Notes: generated by a model from the sequence alone, not told the origin. A DNA stretch of 64,000 nt from Apodospora peruviana (GCA_033439685.1 JAUEDM010000004.1:2170001-2234000); one strand, 5' to 3'. Shown: positions 34,920 to 46,629, counted from the stretch's first letter. Made by a program: numbers and translations.

Positions 34920-35599
34920 GCTTCTTGATTAAAGTCCACCCTTCCTCCACGATCTATTCAGATTTGGCGGGGCAACTCTTGGGCTTGGATGTCGTTGTCG
35001 TTGTCGTTGTGCCCGTTGCGCCTCTGGTCTCGTCTCTGGCGGGAGGAACTCTCGAGTTCTGCCCCGCGCACAAAGTCTCGCCTCCATGCGACCCCAGCGT
35101 CACCCCTACATAGCTGTGTAAGGAGTAGTGGGGCCGAGAATTAAGGTACTTATAGTGCCAGCTGCCAATTGGCTGGCAGAGCCTGTCAAAAAAAAAAGCG
35201 TCCCATCCTTGAGCTTCGGATGGCGAATCCACTTCATCAACGGTCAATTTTTTTGGGCGGCGCGCTCATCATACAGTAGTCGCCAGGGAGGACGAACGGT
35301 GAACGGCGAACTGCAAACGGCAAACGGCAAACGGCAAACGGCAAACGGCAAACGGCAAACGGCAAACGGCAAACGGCGAAGACGAACCACGACTCGAACG
35401 ACGAACGGCCAAGTTGAGGAGAACTTCCTCCATCATGCGCCGCGCCGACGGGTTTCTACATCCTCTTATTCGCGAGCCGAAATACATCCAGGAACCACGC
35501 CCCACGGCCATGTGCCCGGTCGAACGCTGACCTTTCTCTGTCTTGCTTTGGAAGGTCTGCTTCGAGGTCTGCCAGGCCGCGTCTTCCCTCATCACCGCC
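34920..35599. promoter_or_regulatory. divergent promoter region SRP68 / PPR gene with tandem repeats
   Basis: This 680-bp region drives two divergent genes. It holds a (GTCGTT)3 run at 34991-35010 and a 9-copy heptamer minisatellite at 35313-35375, about 225 nt before the PPR start codon and probably in its leader or core promoter. Confidence 0.6.
35313..35375. repeat. heptanucleotide minisatellite (GCAAACG)9
   Basis: Nine exact copies of GCAAACG in tandem, with degenerate units on both sides (GACGAACGGTGAACGGCGAACT before, GCGAAGACGAACC after). The minus strand reads CGTTTGC repeats. Confidence 0.95.
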
Positions 35600-38500
35600 A
35601 TGCTGGAGCGGACTGCCGCGAGCATCGAACCTTGCGGCCTCCAGAGAGTCCTCCCGTCTGCCTCCTCCAGATACGCGTCCCTGAAAACCCGTCGCCAACT
35701 GCACACCGGTTTCTGGCAACATGGCGCAGCTGACTTTGAGCTGCTCAACGCCTGCCATGCTCTGGTGCGCATGCCCTTGATTGTCGCCTCTGATGCTTCT
35801 TCGATGCCGACCAAATCCGAGACGAGGCTAGACTCCACGATAGCATCGGCCTTTCTCTTCGACTTCCTCTACCCGAACGGAGCTGCCACCATTTTGCGAA
35901 AGTATCGTTCTGCCTTCGGTCTCCTACGGGGTCTTAGTATGAGCCAGAAGTCCCGTAGCCTTGCCAGACTGTACACCTCTACTCCTGAAAAACCGGACAC
36001 AACGAACGACCCCAATCCCGCGCTCGATTCGACTGCGTCACCAACCCCAAAGGGCTACGCTGCCCCGGGCCTGCAAACCTTGGATGACCAGGTAGACGAA
36101 GACGACCGGCACGAGAGTCTGGCAAACCAAGGCGCGATTGGATACCAGGAAGAGCCGGGAAATGAGGCGCGAGATACCATGGACCGCACTGGGGAAGAAG
36201 TTGCGCCCTGGAACAAGCCGAGGGCCTCAGATTTTGAAGCTTTTCAACAGCTTCTGATGTCCGATCACACCACAATGTTTGACGAAGTCTGGACTCTCTA
36301 CAGCCGTCTGGATCCAGTCCTCCGGGATGAATATAAAGCCGAAGTTCTTGTCCACCTCGCTCGTTCAACCCGCCCAGTCGAGGTATGTAGGATTAACGAG
36401 CTTTTCGCTCTTTTTAAATCCGAAGAATGGACAGACGATGTGGTCGTGGCAGCGATCAAGGCGCAGCTTATGGAGCAAAACGACGAAGCCGCCAAATCTA
36501 TATTCAGCGCTGCACTGGAACAGAACGGGCTCGTCCAGGGCTTGGATGCCTTGGTTTTCTACGCTTTTAAGACATCCAAATGGTCTCTGCTTGCCGAGGT
36601 GTGGGATATGTACCAAACGATGACGGAAACGAAGCAAGATCGTTTCACACCCGTCAGCTTTACGCTACTGTCTTCGATGGACAGCTTCACACAGCATATC
36701 AAGGAACTGTACAAGTTTGTTAAAGCCGTTGAAGAAGAGGCGGAGCGGTATGAGATGCGTCGCAAGTTCGATACTTTCCTCGCATTTGTGGCAAAAAGGG
36801 CTTTGTTCCTGTTCAAACCAACAGATGCCTTACACATTCTCTCTCATGCCAAGAGTCTGTCTTCCTACGAAGCATTCATCGGTCACTGTGTGGAGAGCGG
36901 CTCGACAAAGCTTGCTGCCGATGTGTACAGAAAGTATCGCAAGCTTCCGGGAGAAGGCAGGAGCGTCAGCATCCCGCAAAAGATGATGGATGTATTCTAC
37001 CACCAAAACGATGCATTGGGCATGAGGCAAGTGCTAAAGGACTTGCCCACCGTGTTTCCTAGCCTCATATTCCCCTCTCAGGTTTATCAAAGGTATATCG
37101 CGTTCTACGCCAGACGCGGTGACGTGGCCGGGGTAAATTCGATGGCAAATGAGTTTACCAAACGGCACCCCAGGTGGTCGAGGTTAGACTGGACCCTCAC
37201 TGCATCCCTGATGCATGTTCACACTGTAAGGGGTGATAGTGACGCTGCTCTTCGAGTGTTGGAGGAAAGCACAGCGAAGTCGGGAGTGCCGTCCAAGATC
37301 GATCTGTGGAACATTTTGCTCCAGTCGTATGTGGTCAAAAGAGACTACGAAGGTGGCATTGCAACGTTTGCACGTATATGCAAGGAGAACCAGCCCGACA
37401 AGTACACCTTTGCAGAGATCATGGGCATGGCGGGTGCTCGCGGGGACCTGCGCTTCAACTTTGAGCTCTTCGGATTAGCAAAGGACATGGGGATTAAACC
37501 AGACATCGCCATGGTAAACACTTTGGTTGAAGCGTACTGCCAGAATGATCGATATGAAGAGGCCGAGAAACTGTGCATCAAGACGACCGACGCTCGCGAT
37601 ATCGAAGGCAAAATCACGATTTTATGGAATACCCTGCTGCGCCATCATGCAAGACGGCGCGACTTGCCGACAGTCCAACGCCTCTTGGATTACATGTCGA
37701 AGAACCGTATTCCCTACACCAGCGACACCTATAGCCATCTCCTTCTTGCTCTTGTTCTCTGTCGACAGGCGCACCATGCGCTAGCGATAATTAAAGTCGC
37801 GAATGAGCAGGGTACCTTCCAGCCGACACTCAAGCACTATGTGCTTTTGATGTCCGCCCATATATATACCGGCCAGGAGCAGGCGGCACTGAAAATTAAT
37901 GAGCTGATCGAAAGGAGATTTCCAAATGATGCTGAAAGATTGACAGCAGTTATTCGCGCCTTGGGCAGAATGGGCGGTCCACACTCTACCTCTGAGGAAG
38001 GCCGGAGTAGACTTGATTATATGAACAGGGCCCTTCAGGTCTTCCGAAACTCTTTGGGACAGAGCGACAGCAAGATCGCGGGAAAGTTGAACGTCATCAC
38101 GGAGCAATACTCTCATGTTTTGTTCCTCTTGGTCCGGATGCGAGATATGGCTAGCATGCAGGAGATCCTCGACCTCTACTACAGCCACTTCCCCGCCCAC
38201 GCGAGCCCTGCCACCATTCCCATCGACCTTCTACATGACATTATGCTCGCTGATTTTTACGAGAAGAAATATGACCGTGTCAAATCGACGTTCCGGTTCA
38301 TCTTGGAAAGAACGGCGCGCGAGGGACAGCCACCTCTTTCAACTGCACCTCCTAAGGAGGGAGACGGCGTCGCCATTTTCCCCTCCTACATGTACAAGAT
38401 GTCCGACCCTCTCAAGACGATGCAGAGACTTTATCTAGAACAACGTGACGCGGATGGGCTCATGTCCATGGTGGCGGACGTTAGGGAAAGAGGCTTCTTG

Positions 38501-39514
38501 CTCGACAGCAAGAACTGGAACTACTATGTGCAGGGCCTCGCTCGGCTGAACAAGTGGAAGGAAGCGTTCATGATTTGCGAGGAGCAACTCATGCCGCAAT
38601 GGACCGGCTGGAAACGTGAACGTCAACTGGGCCCTGTCAAGAACCTGCTTCCGCTCAACCTGCGCCGGCTCGGATCGAACCCCAAATATCCCCGACCAAT
38701 ATCGCACACCCTCCTGGTACTGGCCAAGGTGTACCTTGACCTTCAGGAGACCTCGCTGTGGTCTCGCGAAGCGGCCAGCGCGCTGGAGACGGTTAACAAG
38801 AACAGTCACCGGACGGTACAGGCAGTGACCACGATTTTACCGGCCAACGATAAGCTCGAAAGGGACATCCTTGGGTACAGCCGACTGAAACGGGAGCGCG
38901 GTAGAGAAGAGGCTCTTAAAGCCTCCAGAAAGCTGAGTCCACGTACCATAAAGGAACGGGAACGGATCAATTCTACCAGGAACGCTTCAGCTCTGAGGGT
39001 ATACGACGAGCTTGATCTCGATATGAATATGGGCGACAGTTTTGATCCGCAGCTCAGCGATCATGTGCAGTCCAGAGATGCTGCACAGCCCCTCGCCGCC
39101 ACTGCCGCCACCGCCGCCGACGACACCGTGGATGCCTGGGTTGGTCCGGCACTAGCAAGCACTCCTCGACCTCGCCAGGGTAGCACAGATGACTGGATCG
39201 ACGAGCCGGCACCAGCTAGAGTTGCTCGACCTCGCAGGGCTCACAGAGATGACTGGGTTAACGAGCCGATACGAGCAAGAGCTCCCCCATCTCGCAGGGC
39301 TAGACTTTTCTCTGGCAAAGATTCAAAAGTGGCCAATCACAAGGCCCCTGATGACCAGAATGCCAATCGCAAGGCCTCTGATGAGGATGAAAATGCCAGT
39401 CACAAGGCCTTTGATGACCAGGGTGACGATGAGTTGGAACGAGCCTTGGCGAGGGCGTTTGACGATAAGAATCAGGCCAAGTCGAAGAAAAAGACGAGCA
39501 CCCCTGATTGGTAA
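35600..39514 (+). CDS. mitochondrial PPR protein, CYA-5-like
   Basis: This is a single-exon gene of 1,304 residues. I chose the ATG at 35600 (MLERTAASIEPCG); the open frame extends further upstream but without ATG. The first 50 residues are basic with few acids (LQRVLPSASSRYASLKTRRQLHTG), a likely mitochondrial presequence. The middle and C-terminal part hold degenerate pentatricopeptide units: TFAEIMGMAGARGDLRFNFE and PDIAMVNTLVEAYCQNDRYE are clear examples, with about ten more helical pairs around them. The N-terminal start and FLFDFLYP block resemble Neurospora CYA-5, which is needed for cytochrome oxidase subunit 1 expression. I infer a role in stabilising or translating a mitochondrial mRNA; the orthology is not proved. 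The last 130 residues are repeat-built and charged (see findings). Confidence 0.85.
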   Translation: MLERTAASIEPCGLQRVLPSASSRYASLKTRRQLHTGFWQHGAADFELLNACHALVRMPLIVASDASSMPTKSETRLDSTIASAFLFDFLYPNGAATILRKYRSAFGLLRGLSMSQKSRSLARLYTSTPEKPDTTNDPNPALDSTASPTPKGYAAPGLQTLDDQVDEDDRHESLANQGAIGYQEEPGNEARDTMDRTGEEVAPWNKPRASDFEAFQQLLMSDHTTMFDEVWTLYSRLDPVLRDEYKAEVLVHLARSTRPVEVCRINELFALFKSEEWTDDVVVAAIKAQLMEQNDEAAKSIFSAALEQNGLVQGLDALVFYAFKTSKWSLLAEVWDMYQTMTETKQDRFTPVSFTLLSSMDSFTQHIKELYKFVKAVEEEAERYEMRRKFDTFLAFVAKRALFLFKPTDALHILSHAKSLSSYEAFIGHCVESGSTKLAADVYRKYRKLPGEGRSVSIPQKMMDVFYHQNDALGMRQVLKDLPTVFPSLIFPSQVYQRYIAFYARRGDVAGVNSMANEFTKRHPRWSRLDWTLTASLMHVHTVRGDSDAALRVLEESTAKSGVPSKIDLWNILLQSYVVKRDYEGGIATFARICKENQPDKYTFAEIMGMAGARGDLRFNFELFGLAKDMGIKPDIAMVNTLVEAYCQNDRYEEAEKLCIKTTDARDIEGKITILWNTLLRHHARRRDLPTVQRLLDYMSKNRIPYTSDTYSHLLLALVLCRQAHHALAIIKVANEQGTFQPTLKHYVLLMSAHIYTGQEQAALKINELIERRFPNDAERLTAVIRALGRMGGPHSTSEEGRSRLDYMNRALQVFRNSLGQSDSKIAGKLNVITEQYSHVLFLLVRMRDMASMQEILDLYYSHFPAHASPATIPIDLLHDIMLADFYEKKYDRVKSTFRFILERTAREGQPPLSTAPPKEGDGVAIFPSYMYKMSDPLKTMQRLYLEQRDADGLMSMVADVRERGFLLDSKNWNYYVQGLARLNKWKEAFMICEEQLMPQWTGWKRERQLGPVKNLLPLNLRRLGSNPKYPRPISHTLLVLAKVYLDLQETSLWSREAASALETVNKNSHRTVQAVTTILPANDKLERDILGYSRLKRERGREEALKASRKLSPRTIKERERINSTRNASALRVYDELDLDMNMGDSFDPQLSDHVQSRDAAQPLAATAATAADDTVDAWVGPALASTPRPRQGSTDDWIDEPAPARVARPRRAHRDDWVNEPIRARAPPSRRARLFSGKDSKVANHKAPDDQNANRKASDEDENASHKAFDDQGDDELERALARAFDDKNQAKSKKKTSTPDW
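39131..39425 (+). repeat. in-frame tandem repeats in the PPR protein tail
   Basis: Two kinds of coding repeats follow one another. The first has three units of 57-60 nt, starting at 39131, 39188 and 39248, each opening DxW (DAWVGP, DDWIDEP, DDWVNEP) and ending in Arg-rich sequence. The second has three units of 30-33 nt from about 39332 (ANHKAPDDQ, ANRKASDED, ASHKAFDDQ). Confidence 0.9.
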
Positions 39515-40138
39515 ATGGGGACTTGATTGTATATGTGTGTAGTTCTATGTACAAACACCAGAAACCGTTTTTGGATACCCGGCTGGTGGAAACCCGAGCG
39601 GTTCATGTATGTTCTTTGTTATCTGTACATATATGTATATCATCTCTGCCAACGCACTAGACATAGACGACTGTTTGTATAATAAATGATAGAGCCATGC
39701 ATGGGCTTTTTTCCCTCTTTGTAACTTACAAGTCTGCTGGTTTATTATATCAATACTTATCTACGTGCCTATTTTCGTAGTTTCATGGCCGGCTTTTTCT
39801 TCTCGAAATACCCAAGTTCAGACTTGGACCTGTTTTACTTGCCGTTTTGATATACGGAACGAGTCCCCAGTAATCAGTTGAAGGGCCGAATCGGAGTTAC
39901 CTACAACACAACAAGCAACGAACACACATACAGTCGTAGAGAAAGGGTGCCTAGATTCATGGTTTGAGTAGGTTGATTATTTTGGTTCGAGCGGTCGATC
40001 TGTAATCTCGCCTTCGATCGCACCAACCTTGGAAGATCTCCAAAACCAAATATATACAAGAAGACAAAAAAAGAACGGGTCTGACGATGTAAGTTCAACC
40101 AGATTTTAAAACTAATACGTAGATGAACAAAATGTGAA
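39515..40138. other. intergenic region
   Basis: 3' flank of the PPR gene up to the tRNA. AT-rich, no gene seen. Confidence 0.55.
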
Positions 40139-40211
40139 TGCTCGTACTCGGGATCGAACCGAGGACCTTCACTGTGTGAGAGTGACGTGATAGCCACTAC
40201 ACCATACGAGC
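40139..40211 (-). tRNA. tRNA-Val (anticodon CAC)
   Basis: On the minus strand the 73-nt sequence folds as a cloverleaf. The acceptor stem GCTCGTA/TACGAGC pairs in all seven positions and the discriminator is A. The D arm has GTG/CAC pairs and the loop has A14 and GG. The anticodon stem TCACT/AGTGA encloses the loop CTCACAC, with U33 followed by CAC. The T arm is CTCGG-TTCGATC-CCGAG. The anticodon CAC reads GUG, valine. No intron is present. The CCA end is not encoded, as expected for a nuclear tRNA. Confidence 0.95.
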
Positions 40212-40748
40212 TTCTTGATAGATCAAGGACTACTTGCAAGTGGATCTCTATGTTTTGTTTTTGAGTAGTCAAGGTACTTAAGGGTAGTTGAGAAGCAATG
40301 TGTTGATATCACCCCGGAGTATTCCCTTCATCGTTGTGAATGGATGTCCACTCTCCCCGTCCCGTTACATGTAGATGCATATAGCCCCGAGAAATGAATA
40401 GATACCACCAGATTTGAGAGCTGGTTGGCTGTATCATGAACATGTATGCTACTGTTGTGATCTATGGTATCCCAAATCCTCATCGTATTTTGTACGTCGA
40501 CCTCGACCCGGCCTCGAAACCAACACCCTTTGCGCCGTTACCCTTTCCACCCCATTTTACATGCCTTCCCACCAGCGTATTTTACATAATGGTAGATAGT
40601 ACAACCTCCAGGAATAATACATTCTCAGCCATTTCCACGCATAAATGTCAAGGCATCCCTCCATAAGACATACCATCCCAGATATCCAGAAGCACAATAC
40701 TAGATCAACGCAGACTCGACAACCATACGCAGCAGGCGTGTGGGCGGA
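40212..40748. other. intergenic region
   Basis: Between the tRNA and the stop of the Atos-like gene. No gene seen. Confidence 0.5.
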
Positions 40749-43197
40749 CTATTCCTCTGCCTGGGCAACGTCATCATCGGAAAGATAGCCTTGCATCCCG
40801 AGCGACCTCAGCCGCTGTGATAAAAGACCCTCGGTAACATTGGGGCGGCCGTTGGCTGCCGCCGGCGTGAAGGCATTGCCTCCATACCCGATATCTCCCC
40901 TGTTGAGCTTGTCGTACTTGTCGAGACGACCGGCAGGCGGCCCAGTCATTTCGACCCCGTTCATGTCATCTTGGGCCGATGACTGCCAACTGCCGGGCTC
41001 TATTGGATCGGATGACTGGTCCTGGTTACTTGCGGTGCTAGCGCTTCCTCCCCGTAAGTTCTTCCTCGGTAATAACCCGAAAGGAACCGACTCAACAGGA
41101 ATATTGCTACTGGCGGAAATTCCAAAAGAGTTCTGAACGGACATGACCGGCTTGGGTAGACTCTGCATGCCGTCAAGCCCGACAAATGAGGGCGAATAAT
41201 TCGCAAACGAGAACCCAGAGCTTCGCCTCCTGAAGGCCTGCTCAGCCGCCAATGAAGACGCAGGAGCCGTATGCATGACGCGTACGGGCTTATAAGACGT
41301 AAACCGCGGCTCCGGGTAGGTAACCTCGTTTCGGAGCCGCTCTTTACCGTCGGGAACTCTGTTTGCAAATACCACGCGAATGCTCTTGTATAGATAAAAG
41401 CGACCCTTTGACGGACAACAAATGTGCAAGTGGATGAGGTACCGAAGGATTGGGCGGTTCGCTGAGCTCGAGTTATTCGTTTCCGGGAGATTTTCGATAA
41501 TGGGCCCGGCAGAATAGCTCCGCTGGCGTATAAACGTCTTCGTCCCCGGCTCCATTCCAGCCAGGTCGTATGGGACAAGAAAAAGCTTGACTGCGGTTTT
41601 ATTTTGGTTTTTGATGATGATCTGGAGTTGTCCTTTCTCCGGGATCCGATAGCGTCCGCCGGGAGGAGCCCTCGGTGATCTTGATCGCCGCTTGGGCTTC
41701 ACAGCCTTGGTCTCCTCTCTGTCCGAAAGCTCTATCGGGTTGTCTGGCATTGCAGACTCTTCATCTGCAGGCCTCCGGTCGGAATATCTTGCCTGAACTT
41801 TCCGCTTCATCCGCTGTCCCTCATCAGGATTTGGAAGGCCGTTTTCTAGATCGACCTGTCCGACATAGGGACTAGGTCCGTCCTCTATTTTACTTCTTCC
41901 GTGAGAAGTGATAGCATAGCTGTAAAAGACAGCCGAAAACGGCAGCGTTACATGCGCCGGACAACGCAAACTCGACTTGCATTTTCCCAGGCCTAAAACA
42001 CCAATCTGTGCCATAAACTCCAGCGGTTTGGATGGAGTGGTCGACATTCGACCCCTGAGGATACTCTCCTCATAAGACCCAACCATTGATGCATGTTGCA
42101 GCGGCGACGCATCCAAACTGAACGAGGGTCGGCGTGGCCGGAGAAATGCGGGTGTTTGCGGTGAAGAGTCGACGGGGAAAACCCCGGTGCTTAAATTCAA
42201 AGAACGACGGGGTTGGTGAGCTTGGTATGGATGATTGTTGTTTCGGCGCTGTGGGATCTGTCTCTGACTTGTAGTGTTGATATATGGTGAAGACTGTGCA
42301 AAATTAAGGGTGTGCCGTCGTGGATTGCGAGGGCTGTTTGTGGCGATATTGATATTGTTCAGGGGCAAGCTCAAATCGACATCTTCGTTGCTCTGGAACT
42401 GCACAAGAGGACTCGTGGGAGGCTTGTAAACAAAACTTGAAGAGAGAGAGGAGGAGATGGACGAGATTCCAGAGTTGAAAGCCTCTTTCCTGTAACTCGT
42501 CGCAGACTGTCCGAAACTGAATGGAGTGTAATCCCTTGGTGGCGAAGACGCAATCCATGGGTTTCTGGCCGACAAAAACGGTGTACCATCCTCCCCCTGA
42601 AGTTCATTCCCACCACCCCCAACCCTCAGAGACGGCTGCTCGGATGTGAAATCACCGCTGTGGAGGGCAGACCGCGGGCGTTCAAGGTTCAGTCCTTGTT
42701 GCAGCCGTACATCAACTAGAGGGTCATCGGCCCCGTCTTGTTTCACTGGTGTAATACTGGCCGCGGGTAACAGCGGTGGGCTCGTCGAAGTCGGTGCGGG
42801 GGGTGTTCGCGGAGGAGAGCGGGTGTCGTTCTGGTGGAAGAGAGATTTGAGCTATGCTGTAGTTAGCAACCCGGACTGCTTCTGTCGCAAGACGGCCAGA
42901 ACTTACGTGACGATTAGGTATCCATGTCGGGCTTTCTCCCCTCTTCAACCGCTCGATGAGCTCGGCTCGGTCCGAGACAACATTGGACAGCTCCTGCTCA
43001 GGAGTTGCCGGCCTGGATGGGCTATCCGGAATTGGTCCTTCACAGAGTTCGGTTCGAATACTTTCTTCCGAGATGCGCCGGTTCAAGGGCCTATGGAGGT
43101 CCGTCAAAGCCTGGATAAGAATTGGACTGGAGCGACCGTTGGTATCGCTCTCAGGAGGTGAGCCCAACGGCTCCGGATGGTCCTGGAGCATAGGCAT
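40749..43197 (-). CDS. Atos/FAM214-like protein (DUF4210 plus Chromosome_seg domain)
   Basis: Two exons on the minus strand (43197-42907, 42851-40749; 55-nt intron with GTAAGT...CTAAC...AG) give 2,394 nt, 797 residues. The N-terminal half is Ser/Pro/Asn-rich and probably disordered. The Atos-like DUF4210 domain is recognisable as SYEESILRGRMSTTPSKP followed by FMAQIGVLGLGKCKSSLRCP. The second conserved part starts RYRIPEKGQLQIIIKNQNKT and includes LFLVPYDLAGMEPGTKTFIR, then LRYLIHLHICCPSKGRFYLY and KSIRVVFANRVPDGKERLRN. This matches the Pfam family named for meiotic chromosome segregation. Animal relatives (Atossa/FAM214) act in the nucleus on transcription; the fungal role is not settled. 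A likely nuclear localisation patch is KPKRRSRSPR. Domain identification is firm, function inferred. Confidence 0.88.
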
Positions 43198-44604
43198 TTT
43201 GAGTCAGAGCAGCTCCACGTCCTCCGCTAGCCAACGCCGAAGGCTTCAGCTAGGACAATCGAGAAAGAGTGGATCGAGGCGTAAAGGTGTTGACGGGAGA
43301 CAGCGTGACACAAAAAGAGACGATATCTGCTAACGCCTGATAATTCGAGTCTAGCTAGGTCGGAAAGCCACCCATGATGGAACCAGGCTGCCTCTTGTAT
43401 TTGCTTTGAGTCGGGCGTCCCACACCCTACAGTCCTCGGTTGATGTCGTAGGAGAACACGACACTTAAAAGATAGTGTTCTTCAAATCGTTCAAATATGA
43501 GTGCGGGCTTCAAAAAATCGGGTGGTGGCGGCTGATTTCGGACAGTCACATCATAGATTGGAGCGGACTTTGAGTCAAAGACCCGACGCGGTCAACCTGT
43601 CAAAGCCACGACAGGAGAAGCAGCCCGAAGCTGGACTTGCAGTAAAGGTATTAGAGTTTTGGCCAGTCCAAGCACTTCCTGGTCAACTTCAAGGTGCTAG
43701 AGACTGAACGACAAGGTAGAGTGGTGATCTTGAGCTTGCAACCAGCTGGAGGTGAGAGGTGGAAGGGAGGGAAGGATTACGGATTACTGTAATAAGAACC
43801 TGGACGGACAGAGACAGGAGGGTGCTGTGCTGTACAGTGCCAATTGCTTGTGCATTAAGGCACATGTGACATGGCCAACGGAGTCAGTGGAGTCAGGATA
43901 GTCCACGCCGTCTCGCAGAGCTGCAGGGCGGTGGAGTAGGCGGCTGGGCACCAGGCCAGCAGCAAGTCTCCCGCTTCCGGAGAGCACATATGTACCAGGT
44001 CTGTACAGAATGCACCTCATCGTGGCATGATGATGATGCTCCTCTGCCGGCATGCCCCCCTTTCATTGCAATATATGAGCTATTATCCGTCTCTTCCCAG
44101 ACTAATCCAGAGCACAATGTGCGTTATTACTTCAGACGCCTTCTCCTATCCAAGGCCATCTTCTCTTCGTACTGAGAGGCTCCTGTTATTTCACTTGCTG
44201 GCCTCGATAATATGGCCGGCGATCAGGCAGCGTGGGCGGTCCATTTGCGAGTAGCAAGGTGAATTCCATCTGGAAGAAGATACTATTGTAAATTGAACAT
44301 ACTACCTGATCCGTGGATGAAGTACGTAAGATCGGGTATGAAACAAACCGGGAAGATATTTTAACTTAAAAGGTGCTGTACAAAATACGGAGTACCATCC
44401 CGCACGCTAGTATACAGTGCAGGGTAAGCCCACCTTGGGATCTTTACCGCCCCACAACCATTAACTGATTCCAATTGATAAGCCTGGCAGAATATCTCTT
44501 ATCGCAGCCCACCCCCCAAAAAAAGCTGCGCGACAACCATCGTCGTCAATCAACGCCGAAGCTATAGGTTACCCACACATATCCAGGCACGCCACTCCCA
44601 TAAC
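43198..44604. other. divergent intergenic region Atos-like gene / FYV7
   Basis: These 1.4 kb hold both promoters. ORFs here are short and Arg/Ser-rich, with no recognisable gene. A TACGGAGTACC motif lies at 44386-44396. Confidence 0.5.
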
Positions 44605-45550
44605 ATGACTGGCAAAAGGAATCGTGAGGATGAGGTCGGAGGAGATGGTGGTGGTGGTTCACAAGCGCCCGCCGGCAATGAGAGAAAAAAAGCAAGAACC
44701 GGCTTCCGCGTTGGACCCGAGAACCTCCCGGATGGAACATGGAGACGGAAAGGTATGCACACACATCTCTCCCAACTTGAACCCATTTTCACAGTACTAA
44801 CCAATCTAAATTATAGTGATCAAGATAAAAAAGAACCTCATCACAAAAGCCAAAGTGAAGAAACAGTACGCCAAAGTTAAAGCAGAGCTCGAGAAGCAGA
44901 AACAGCAGCAGAAGCAGGCAGCGGCGGCAGTGGAAGATGGGGGAGGAAATCAACAAGACAACAGTAATGGTGCACCGCAAACAAATGAGGAACAACAATC
45001 GGCAGGATCAGCAGCAGCGCCGCAGATCCACCCGTCGCGACAGGCTCTCCTCCTTGACGACCCCGAGAATGCCGACCAACAGCAAGACCAACAGCCCACT
45101 GCACGGTCGACGCGAAAACAGCGCCAGCGCGCGGGGCCAACCGCGTCCGGAGACAACACGGCCGAGGTCGGAGTCAGGATACATTCGAGTATCAAGAACC
45201 CGGAGCAGGAGCAGCAGCAGCAAGGAGGGGAGGGAGATGAGCGTAAAGAGGAAGGCGACAGCCACAACAACCACCACCCTCAACGGGACCGACGATCCCA
45301 TCAACAGCGCCGCCCGGGTTACTTTGACAAGGAGTTAGCGGAGGCGGAACGCAAAAAGGCCGAGACCGAGGCGCGAGCGGCAGAGATTGCTCGGCGCGAT
45401 GAGGAGAAGAGGAGGCGGATCGCCGAGCGCGAGCGGTACCGCAAGGCGATGGCCAAGGCCCGGACCCCCGGCAAGGACGGGAAGCGCAAGATTGGTCGCG
45501 AGAGTAACCTACTGCTTGACAGAGTGAAGAGGCTTGTATCGGAATCTTAA
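44605..45550 (+). CDS. FYV7: rRNA-processing protein Fyv7
   Basis: Fyv7 is a small nucleolar protein of the 90S/SSU processome needed for 18S rRNA maturation. Exons 44605-44752 and 44817-45550 give 882 nt, 293 residues; the 64-nt intron has GTATGC, an ACTAACC branch and TAG. Family motifs are seen at both ends: FRVGPENLPDGTWRRK joined by splicing to VIKIKKNLITKAKVKKQY at the N terminus, and RRPGYFDKELAEAERKKAE with RYRKAMAKARTPGKDGKRK and GRESNLLLDRVKRLV at the C terminus. Between them lies a Gln/Asn/Ala-rich insert of about 140 residues, much longer than in yeast (151 residues in total), probably disordered. Highly charged throughout, as for nucleolar proteins. Confidence 0.92.
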
Positions 45551-46629
45551 GTCTGGCAGTCATATGTGTGTGTGGCTTTACAATATTTGGCTTGATTTAC
45601 TCTATATCCGTGTAATGAGATTTTGATGATACCCGACTCATATATTCTCGGGAGAGAGGAGAGCGTGATGAGTGTGACTGACTGGCTATATTCTCATTCG
45701 CCTTTGCTAAGATTTCAGAGCTTAGTTCTAGTTCGGGTCTGGACAAGGAAACAAGACGCCGTGACGAGAAGAGAGTCATATAAGAGAAAATATTTACTGA
45801 GTTTCAAGGGGCCAAACAAGTCATGCAGAGTGTGAGGAATCAAGACCAAAAAAGTCTACAATTATTCAGGTTGAAATCAACGGATCTGGACCACGCGAGG
45901 TAGCTCCTACCTTCGATTGATTGCACATGAATGATTCTGCCGAAAGGAGTAAATAGATAGAAAAGTCGGAGGAAAAAAGGATAAGGAGTATAAGAGGATA
46001 AGCAGTATAAGAGACTACTGGTACTCCTATGATGAGAAGTTGATAGCTGGTTGTGTGCTGTGTTATGTTGCGCTGATCACAAATCCATCCGCTTGTTCAT
46101 TGTACCAAGTCCAAATCCAAGTCCAGAAAGAAGGGGAAAAAAGAACACAGAAGAACCCTCGACCAGTCTCGATCCTGAAAGGAATCGGAAGAAAAAGAGG
46201 GGTGTCTTGCAAAGAACAGAGCAAGAATGGAGGGCCCTAATATGTAGAAAAGAAAACGCCTAATAAATAAGGGATAATCCCCATACCGAATTTCGCTCTA
46301 TCGCCTTGCTAGTAAAATGAAAATGAAAAACAACAGCTTAGGGTGAGTAGTCTTATATGCCTATCGTTGCGTCCAATGTGTGTGTTACTTTTCTGGTCTC
46401 AAATAAAAATATACTTTCTTTTCATGCTTCTCACTTGCCATGCACGCAGGCTGTCATGTCGCCAAGAAGAACCCAACTTTCGTGAGAAGGGGAGGGCAGT
46501 TTGTGTGTGTACTTGATCCAGCGCCCTGAGTGACAGATAAAACTAATCGGGTAACAAAGTCGCTTCAGTCCGGCCCCAAAACTAAACAGGAAGTAATAGA
46601 ATAATGCACTGAAGGAGAAATATACAGTT
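45551..46629. other. convergent intergenic region
   Basis: 3' flanks of FYV7 (+) and the LIM-RhoGAP gene (-). No gene seen. Confidence 0.55.
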
